Origin: an uncultured Clostridium sp.
Lineage (GTDB): Bacteria > Bacillota > Clostridia > TANB77 > CAG-508
Length of the DNA stretch: 11,399 nucleotides
Reading direction: 5' to 3'
Assembly: GCA_946497585.1 (NCBI GenBank)
Contig: CAMMLF010000050.1
Span: 1 to 11,399, forward strand
Under the pieces are notes generated by a model. That model made no database searches and was not told the origin of the DNA. It worked only from the letters and a program-made list of their open reading frames with translations. Below, in pieces: positions 6,382 to 11,399 of this stretch; the stretch's first letter is position 1, and the number at the start of each line of letters is the position of its first letter. The translations under genes were made by a program, and so were the position numbers.

Positions 6382-7824
6382 CTATAAAATTTCTCCCATC
6401 AAATCATATTCTTTAAAATCTTTAACTTTGCAATTTACAAATGTATTTGGTTTTGCTTTGCCTTTAATATATATGACTCCATCAATGTCTGGTACGTCCA
6501 TGTATGTTCTGCCTATACAGTCATAATTGAACTTGTTTATATTACTATTTTTCTCGCTGTTTTTCTGCACATTTATATATTCGTTACCGGCTGTATAATT
6601 TTCAACTAATACTTTCAAAGTTTTGCCTATATGTTTTTTCATATTTTCTTTAGATATTTCTTGTTGCAAAGCCATTATTTTATTATATCTTTTCTTTTTT
6701 GTCATAGGATGAACTTGGTTCTCCATTTTAAAAGCAGCTGTACCTTCTTCTTTTGAATATGTAAAACATCCTAATTTATCTAATTTTGCCCATTTTACAA
6801 ATTCATATAATTCTTCAAAATCTTCTTCTGTTTCGCCTGGAAATCCTACCATTAAAGTACTTCTAATAACTACGCCTGGAATTTCTTTTCTTAATTTAGT
6901 AATTAAATTTCTAATGCTTTCACCAGTACTTTTTCTATTCATCTTTTTTAATATTCTGTCTGAAATATGTTGCATTGGAATATCAAAATATTTGCATATT
7001 TTATCATTATTTTTTACTTCTTGTATTAATTCATCTGTAATTGTTTCTGGATATGTATATAAAAATCTAATCCATTCTATTCCATCTATTTCACTTATTT
7101 TATGTAAAAGCTTATCTAGCATTGGTTTGCCATAAATATCTACACCGTATTTTGAAGTATCTTGAGCTATAATTATTAGCTCCTTGTAACCCTTTTGTGC
7201 CAATTGTTTTGCCTCTTCTAAAATGTCTTCAATTTTTCTACTTGTAAATCTGCCTCTAATGTATGGAATAGCACAAAATGTGCAAAAATTGTTGCAACCT
7301 TCTGCTATTCTTATGTAGGCATAGTTTTCGCCTGTTGAAATTACTCTGTTTAGGAAGTCTAGTTTTTCGTTTTGGCTAATGTGATTGTCAATTGTTATTT
7401 TCTCTTCTTTTTTGTTCTCTGTTGAATTTTTTTCTTCATTTTCTATTGATTTTGTTTTTTTCAATTTAATATTATTATTAATTAATTGTTCTATTTGCTC
7501 CCATATTGTATCATATTCACTAAACTTAACAAATAAATCTACTTCTGGTAATTCTTTTATTAAATCTTCTTTATATCTTTCAGCCAAACAACCTGTTACT
7601 ATTAAATATTTGCAATTTTGATTTTTATATTCTGCCATTTCTAATATGGTATTTATTGCCTCTTCTTTGGCAGGCTCAATAAAGCCACAAGTATTAATTA
7701 CTATTATATCTGCCTGTTGTGGATTATTTACAATTTCAAAATTATTCTTTTTAAATAGTCCTATCATCATTTCAGTATCTACTAAATTTTTGCTACATCC
7801 AAGTGATACAAAGCCTACTTTCAT
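6382..7824 (-). CDS. rimO: Ribosomal protein S12 methylthiotransferase RimO
   Basis: Radical-SAM enzyme that methylthiolates the conserved aspartate of ribosomal protein S12. The N-terminal UPF0004 domain opens with VGFVSLGCSKNLVDTE, a RimO signature, and supplies the auxiliary-cluster cysteines 10, 46 and 79. The radical-SAM domain has the CNNFCTFC motif (Cys177, 181, 184). A TRAM domain occupies roughly 405-480. At 480 residues it is longer than the usual ~440 because of two low-complexity insertions rich in Lys, Glu and Asn, at about 118-155 (between the N-terminal and radical-SAM domains) and about 421-435 (in the TRAM domain). The ATG at 7824 has GGAG 8 bases upstream. It starts 15 bp after the CapA-family gene, so the two are co-transcribed. 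Confidence 0.95.
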   Translation of the reverse strand: MKVGFVSLGCSKNLVDTEMMIGLFKKNNFEIVNNPQQADIIVINTCGFIEPAKEEAINTILEMAEYKNQNCKYLIVTGCLAERYKEDLIKELPEVDLFVKFSEYDTIWEQIEQLINNNIKLKKTKSIENEEKNSTENKKEEKITIDNHISQNEKLDFLNRVISTGENYAYIRIAEGCNNFCTFCAIPYIRGRFTSRKIEDILEEAKQLAQKGYKELIIIAQDTSKYGVDIYGKPMLDKLLHKISEIDGIEWIRFLYTYPETITDELIQEVKNNDKICKYFDIPMQHISDRILKKMNRKSTGESIRNLITKLRKEIPGVVIRSTLMVGFPGETEEDFEELYEFVKWAKLDKLGCFTYSKEEGTAAFKMENQVHPMTKKKRYNKIMALQQEISKENMKKHIGKTLKVLVENYTAGNEYINVQKNSEKNSNINKFNYDCIGRTYMDVPDIDGVIYIKGKAKPNTFVNCKVKDFKEYDLMGEIL

Positions 7825-7839
7825 TTTGTGCTCCTTTCT

Positions 7840-9036
7840 TTATTCTATTATTGCATTAAGTCTGTCAATTCCTCTTACTAATTTATCATAAGTAGTTTTG
7901 TCTAGAGTACTTCCATCTCTGCCATAGTTTGCAATTTCAGTTTTCATGTCTAATAATTTGTACCTATTTACTGTATTTTGTCTGCCATAGTCGTTCATAT
8001 ATATAGGTGTGTAATCTACTTTATACAATGAAACAGTATCTGTTTCTGCATCATAATATATTTGAATATTAAGCACTAATTCTAAGTTAGAATTTTCATA
8101 GCTAAAGTCTGATGTGAAGTCTCCTAATGAATATGCTACTAAACAATCTTTTCCTTCCCCATTTTGCAAAATTTCCATTGGTTCAACAACTGATGGATGT
8201 GCTCCTATAATTATGTCTGCGCCATTGTTTACTAAAAATTGTGCCTGTGCCTTTTGAGTGCTATTGGGTTTTTCTTTATATACATCTCCCCAATGCATAA
8301 GTACTATTGTAAAGTCTGCGTTTTCATTGGCGTATGCTAAATCTTCGCTTGCTAATTCTTCACTATATATATTTACTCCTGTTTCTCCGTTATCATAAGT
8401 ATAAGATAATATGGCAATTTTTACGCCTTTTTCTTCAATTATTTTTATTCTATCTTGCACTTCTTCTGAATATTTTCCAACTGTTTCAATTCCTATACTC
8501 TCTAAATAGTTTTGAGTAGTTTCTAGCCCCTCTTCTCCATTATCCAATGCATGATTATGTGCAAGTGTAACTAAATCTACTCCTGCTTCTTTTACTGCGT
8601 TTGCAAAAACTTTAGTATCTTCTGTTACATCTGTTTCGTAAGTTCCTATTGTTATATCTGAATTGTCTAAATACTTAGTTATGTCTGAAAATATATCTGT
8701 ATAAAGCCCTTCTGCATTTTTTCCATAGTTCTTTAAATTATCTCCTAAAAGTATGTCCCCAATTGCTGATATCCTAATTATTGAATTTGCTCTAAAATTA
8801 TTGATTGAGTCCACATCTGCTTCCATTGCAGAATATATTTCTTCAACATGTTCGGCTATTCTTTGCTGTTCTTCTGCAATTTTTCTTTGCTCCTGAATAT
8901 TTAAAATTACATTTACTATTACACAAATTATTATTACCACTAATAATATTGAAGAAATAATTATAAAGTTTTTGTTACTGATTGTGTCTCTAATTAGTGT
9001 TGACTTTCTTGTTTTTCTTCTTCGGTTGTTAGGCAT
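7840..9036 (-). CDS. Membrane-anchored CapA-family protein (metallophosphoesterase-like)
   Basis: A 398-residue member of the CapA/PgsA group (PGA_cap domain). A basic N-terminus (RRRKTRK) is followed by one membrane segment at about 24-46, a short predicted coiled coil (about 47-80) and an extracytoplasmic catalytic-like domain. Motifs in order are IGDILLGD (92-99), ETD (134-136), LAHNHALDNG (158-167), MHWGD (247-251), GAHPSVVEP (278-286) and SLGDF (303-307), the metal-binding pattern of calcineurin-like phosphoesterases. CapA proteins act in poly-gamma-glutamate synthesis and anchoring in Bacillus, but no capB/capC partners are present here, so that role should not be assumed. The ATG at 9036 has GGAGG 7 bases upstream. 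It is the first gene of the operon with rimO and plsC, from the promoter at 9130-9158. Confidence 0.85.
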   Translation of the reverse strand: MPNNRRRKTRKSTLIRDTISNKNFIIISSILLVVIIICVIVNVILNIQEQRKIAEEQQRIAEHVEEIYSAMEADVDSINNFRANSIIRISAIGDILLGDNLKNYGKNAEGLYTDIFSDITKYLDNSDITIGTYETDVTEDTKVFANAVKEAGVDLVTLAHNHALDNGEEGLETTQNYLESIGIETVGKYSEEVQDRIKIIEEKGVKIAILSYTYDNGETGVNIYSEELASEDLAYANENADFTIVLMHWGDVYKEKPNSTQKAQAQFLVNNGADIIIGAHPSVVEPMEILQNGEGKDCLVAYSLGDFTSDFSYENSNLELVLNIQIYYDAETDTVSLYKVDYTPIYMNDYGRQNTVNRYKLLDMKTEIANYGRDGSTLDKTTYDKLVRGIDRLNAIIE

Positions 9037-9129
9037 TGTGACCTCCTACTGTATTTTTACTATTTATATAACTTTATCTAGCCTAATTGCATTCTTTAGC
9101 ATAATTATTTTTTTACATTATACTTTTAA

Positions 9130-9158
9130 ATTATACAATATTTTTACTTTTTTTACAA
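9130..9158 (-). promoter_or_regulatory. Promoter of the capA-rimO-plsC operon
   Basis: TTGTAA (9153-9158), a 17-bp spacer and a perfect TATAAT (9130-9135) on the minus strand, giving a leader of about 85 nt. A second TATAAT at 9117-9122 has no fitting -35 box. Confidence 0.6.
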
Positions 9159-9185
9159 GTTTTTGGGTGGACATAAAAAAATATT

Positions 9186-9260
9186 GTGTCAAAAAGGAGC
9201 GTCCCCGTTGACACAAAAAGGAGCGTCCCCGTTGACAAAAAGGTCCGTCCCCGTTGACAC
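9186..9260. repeat. Tandem array of three REP-like units
   Basis: Three near-identical units of 22-24 bp in a row. Each holds the core AAAAGG-N3-GTCCCC followed by GTTGACA. The core GG starts at 9196, 9220 and 9242. The middle triplet is AGC in the first two and TCC in the third. Unit 1 is bounded by the complementary arms GTGTCAA (9186-9192) and TTGACAC (9208-9214); units 2 and 3 share the flanking TGACA words. No reading frame is associated. Such GTCCCC-core repeats resemble REP sequences mobilised by REP-associated tyrosine transposases, but no such gene lies in this window. Confidence 0.75.
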
Positions 9261-9292
9261 CTATTGACAGATTATTCGACAAAACATAACTC

Positions 9293-9321
9293 TTGAAAAA
9301 TTACCATATTTGTAATACAAT
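9293..9321 (+). promoter_or_regulatory. Promoter of the acyl-CoA synthetase gene
   Basis: TTGAAA (9293-9298), a 17-bp spacer and TACAAT (9316-9321). The leader is about 104 nt and contains an AT-only palindrome (AATAAATT / AATTTATT, 9342-9359) that could be an operator or a weak hairpin. The rest of the leader shows no known riboswitch pattern. Confidence 0.65.
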
Positions 9322-9431
9322 AAGTGTAAATTATAGGAGATAATAAATTTCAATTTATTTGATAAATTTTACCTGATATACACTAATTTTGAACACCAAT
9401 ATATAGCATACCAAGAAAGGAATTTTAAATT

Positions 9432-11135
9432 ATGAACAACAAATTGTATGAAGGTCAAAAGTTAAATGATTTTAGAGAGCTTGTCAATTTATATAAAACA
9501 AAATACAAGGACCTTATAGCCTTTGAATATAAAGAAACTCCAGAAAGTAATGAGCATATAAAAATAACATATGAGCAATTTGCTAAAGATATTGAAGCTT
9601 TGGCTTGTAAACTATTGGACCTAAACTGTTCAAGAATTGCCGTTATTTCAGATAATAGATATGAATGGTGTGTGAGTTACCTAGCAATTACAACTGCTGG
9701 GTTAGTTGTTGTTCCACTAGATAAATCTTTGCCAGATAATGAGCTTTTGGACTTATTAAAACGCAGTGAAGCTGATGGTATTATTTTTAGTGATAAATAT
9801 GTTAATGTATTAAAAGACTCTGATTGTAATTTAAAAATTTGTATGGATTACAAAGAAGATAAAGATGGCATTTTGTCTTACTCTAGCTTGTTGAAAGAAG
9901 GTTACGCCTTAGATATCGAAAAATACAATAATTTAAAAATAGATAACAAAGCAATGAGCATTATTTTATTTACATCTGGAACTACAAGTATAGCAAAAGC
10001 TGTTATGCTTTCTCAATATGCTATTTGTATGGATTTATATGCATTGAGCCAAATGATAAATATTACAACTGAGGACAAGTTTTTATCTTTCTTGCCTCTT
10101 CATCATACATTCGAAAGTACTACAACATTTTTATTTGGTACTTCTTGTGGTATTACAATTGCTATTTGTGATGGATTAAGATACATTCAAAATAACTTAG
10201 TCGAATACCAAGTTACCGGATTTGTATGTGTTCCACTTATGCTTGAAATTATGTATAAAAAGATTTTAAAAGAAATAAAAGCACAAAAGAAGGCAACTCT
10301 TGTTAAAATTATGAGAGTTTTATTTAGACACGCAAATATTGAAACCAAGAGAAAAATTTTCAAATCAATTATTGATGGTTTAGGAGGTAAACTTCGCACT
10401 ATAGTCGCTGGTGGAGCCCCAATGGACAAGGAAACTATACAAGGTTACAATGATTTTGGGTTTGATGTTCATCAAGGTTATGGATTAACTGAAACGTCTC
10501 CTGTTTTAGCTGGTGAAAATAGTTTTAATAAAAAGACTGGCTCTGTTGGTTTTCCTTTACCTACAATAGAACTTAAAGTTGACAAACCTGACGAAAATGG
10601 TATTGGTGAAATAATTGCCAAAACGCCTGCAATAATGCTAGGTTATTATAAAAATGAAGAAGCTACAAAAGAGGTTCTTAAAGATGGATGGTTTTATACA
10701 GGTGACTTAGGCTATATAGATGATGAAGGTTATGTTTTTATAACTGGTAGAAAAAAGGATATGATTGTTCTTAAAAACGGTAAGAAAATCTTTCCAGAAG
10801 AAATAGAAATACTAATAAATAAACTTCCTTATGTTACAGAAAGTATGGTATTTGGCTCTCTTGATGATTCTAAGCATGATAGAAATACAGATATTGTAAT
10901 TTGTGCTGAAATTATTTATGATGAAGAAGAATTAAAAAAGGCTTATCCTAATATTTCAGATAATGAATATTGCGATACTATTTGGAATGATATTAAAACA
11001 AAAATAAATAAGCAAATGCCTGCTTATAAATATATTAGAAGAATTATTATTTCTACAGAACCTATTATAAAAACTACTACGCAAAAGATTAAAAGAAGTG
11101 AAGAGCTTAAGAAAATTAAAAGCAAAAATAAATAA
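9432..11135 (+). CDS. Long-chain acyl-CoA synthetase-like AMP-binding enzyme
   Basis: A 567-residue member of the ANL adenylate-forming family, which activates a carboxylic acid as acyl-AMP and passes it to CoA. Motifs are a modified P-loop TSGTTSIAKAV (181-191), QGYGLTETSP (348-357), YTGDLGYID (422-430), the hinge block GRKKDMIVLKNGKKIFPEEIE (439-459) and a C-terminal QKIKR (551-555) with the presumed catalytic Lys552. The P-loop has Ser for the second Gly, Ala for the Pro and Ala for the next Gly of the usual TSGTTG-x-PKG pattern, and Gln replaces the Gly of the usual TGKI. The overall length and best resemblance are to long-chain fatty acyl-CoA ligases of Clostridia, but the substrate is not fixed by sequence. 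The ATG at 9432 has AAAGGA about 10 bases upstream. It is a single-gene unit, divergent from capA. Confidence 0.88.
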   Translation: MNNKLYEGQKLNDFRELVNLYKTKYKDLIAFEYKETPESNEHIKITYEQFAKDIEALACKLLDLNCSRIAVISDNRYEWCVSYLAITTAGLVVVPLDKSLPDNELLDLLKRSEADGIIFSDKYVNVLKDSDCNLKICMDYKEDKDGILSYSSLLKEGYALDIEKYNNLKIDNKAMSIILFTSGTTSIAKAVMLSQYAICMDLYALSQMINITTEDKFLSFLPLHHTFESTTTFLFGTSCGITIAICDGLRYIQNNLVEYQVTGFVCVPLMLEIMYKKILKEIKAQKKATLVKIMRVLFRHANIETKRKIFKSIIDGLGGKLRTIVAGGAPMDKETIQGYNDFGFDVHQGYGLTETSPVLAGENSFNKKTGSVGFPLPTIELKVDKPDENGIGEIIAKTPAIMLGYYKNEEATKEVLKDGWFYTGDLGYIDDEGYVFITGRKKDMIVLKNGKKIFPEEIEILINKLPYVTESMVFGSLDDSKHDRNTDIVICAEIIYDEEELKKAYPNISDNEYCDTIWNDIKTKINKQMPAYKYIRRIIISTEPIIKTTTQKIKRSEELKKIKSKNK

Positions 11136-11377
11136 TTTTACTTTTTGGACGATCCTTTTCGTAAAATTTGTGTTCGAAAAAAAATCACAATATATGTTCT
11201 TGACATTTCAGTGAGCGTAGCAGCGTGAGCACATTAAGTTAATTCTGAGTAGAACTGCGCAGCGTAACGTGCAAGCTGGAGCAAATAGCGACCCGCGCGG
11301 CGAAATGGGAAAGAATATATATTGTGATTTGTTAATAAATTATTTTTTACGAAAAGGACCGTCCCCAACGTAAAATT
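11134..11377. repeat. 244-bp nested inverted-repeat element (MITE- or REP-like)
   Basis: The outer arms, 11134-11166 and 11345-11377, are 33-base inverted repeats matching at 29 positions. The inner arms, 11182-11199 and 11313-11330, are 18-base inverted repeats with one mismatch. A further 6-bp pair (CATTTC 11204-11209 with GAAATG 11302-11307) continues inward. The central ~95 bases are clearly richer in G+C and CG than the surroundings and code for nothing evident. Each outer arm is itself a small hairpin: ATTTTAC/GTAAAAT (11135-11167) and TTTTACG/CGTAAAA (11345-11375). The element begins inside the stop codon of the acyl-CoA synthetase gene and may act as its terminator. No target-site duplication is evident. 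Confidence 0.7.
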
Positions 11378-11399
11378 TTATCTCCCAAGTATATGTTTT

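Noticed and set aside
9186..9260. CRISPR array
   Set aside because: There are only three units, set head to tail with essentially no spacer sequence, and no cas genes nearby.
9370..9390. FapR-type operator (TTAGTACC half-sites) in the leader of the acyl-CoA synthetase gene
   Set aside because: TTTACCTGATATACACTAA resembles it only in part and lacks the symmetric half-sites.
11200..11312. Promoter or gene inside the core of the 244-bp element (TTGACA at 11200)
   Set aside because: There is no -10 box at 16-18 bases and no start codon with a ribosome site leading into an open frame.

Overview
The window comes from an AT-rich member of the Bacillota, most likely a Clostridia-type and perhaps uncultured gut lineage. 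The evidence is A/T-ending codons, strong GGAGG ribosome binding sites, clean TTGAAA/TATAAT-type promoters, and gene types typical of that group: clostridial FeoB, a YolD plus UvrX-type Y-family polymerase pair, RimO, and a CapA-family protein. No rRNA, tRNA, CRISPR array or transposase gene is visible.

Region by region: (1) 1-1645 (+) is the 3' part of a FeoB ferrous-iron transporter gene, cut by the left edge. (2) 1646-1941 is a convergent junction with two back-to-back terminator hairpins that share the same 7-nt loop, plus a possible short RNA gene on the minus strand. (3) 1942-3308 (-) is a two-gene toxin-antitoxin module: a single-domain RelA/SpoT-type nucleotidyltransferase (toxSAS-like toxin) translationally coupled to a Panacea-domain antitoxin. 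(4) 3367-4924 (-) is a translesion-synthesis operon (Y-family polymerase, then YolD-like protein). It is driven by a near-consensus promoter whose -35 box lies inside a perfect 10+10 palindrome, a likely repressor operator. (5) 5189-5425 (-) is a monocistronic small zinc-ribbon protein with its own promoter and terminator. (6) 5572-9036 (-) is an apparent operon of a membrane-anchored CapA-family protein, RimO (ribosomal protein S12 methylthiotransferase) and a PlsC-type acyltransferase. (7) 9037-9431 is a divergent promoter region carrying a tandem array of three REP-like units. (8) 9432-11135 (+) is a long-chain acyl-CoA synthetase-like gene. (9) 11134-11377 is a 244-bp nested inverted-repeat element, MITE- or REP-like, whose ends carry the same GG-N3-GTCCCC-type core as the array in region 7.

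The most interesting parts are the toxSAS/Panacea pair sitting directly behind a damage-tolerance operon with no terminator between them, the palindromic operator of that operon, and the family of short hairpins that keep one core but have two different, self-complementary arm sequences. PlsC and the acyl-CoA synthetase both belong to membrane-lipid and fatty-acid metabolism, but they are in separate transcription units.
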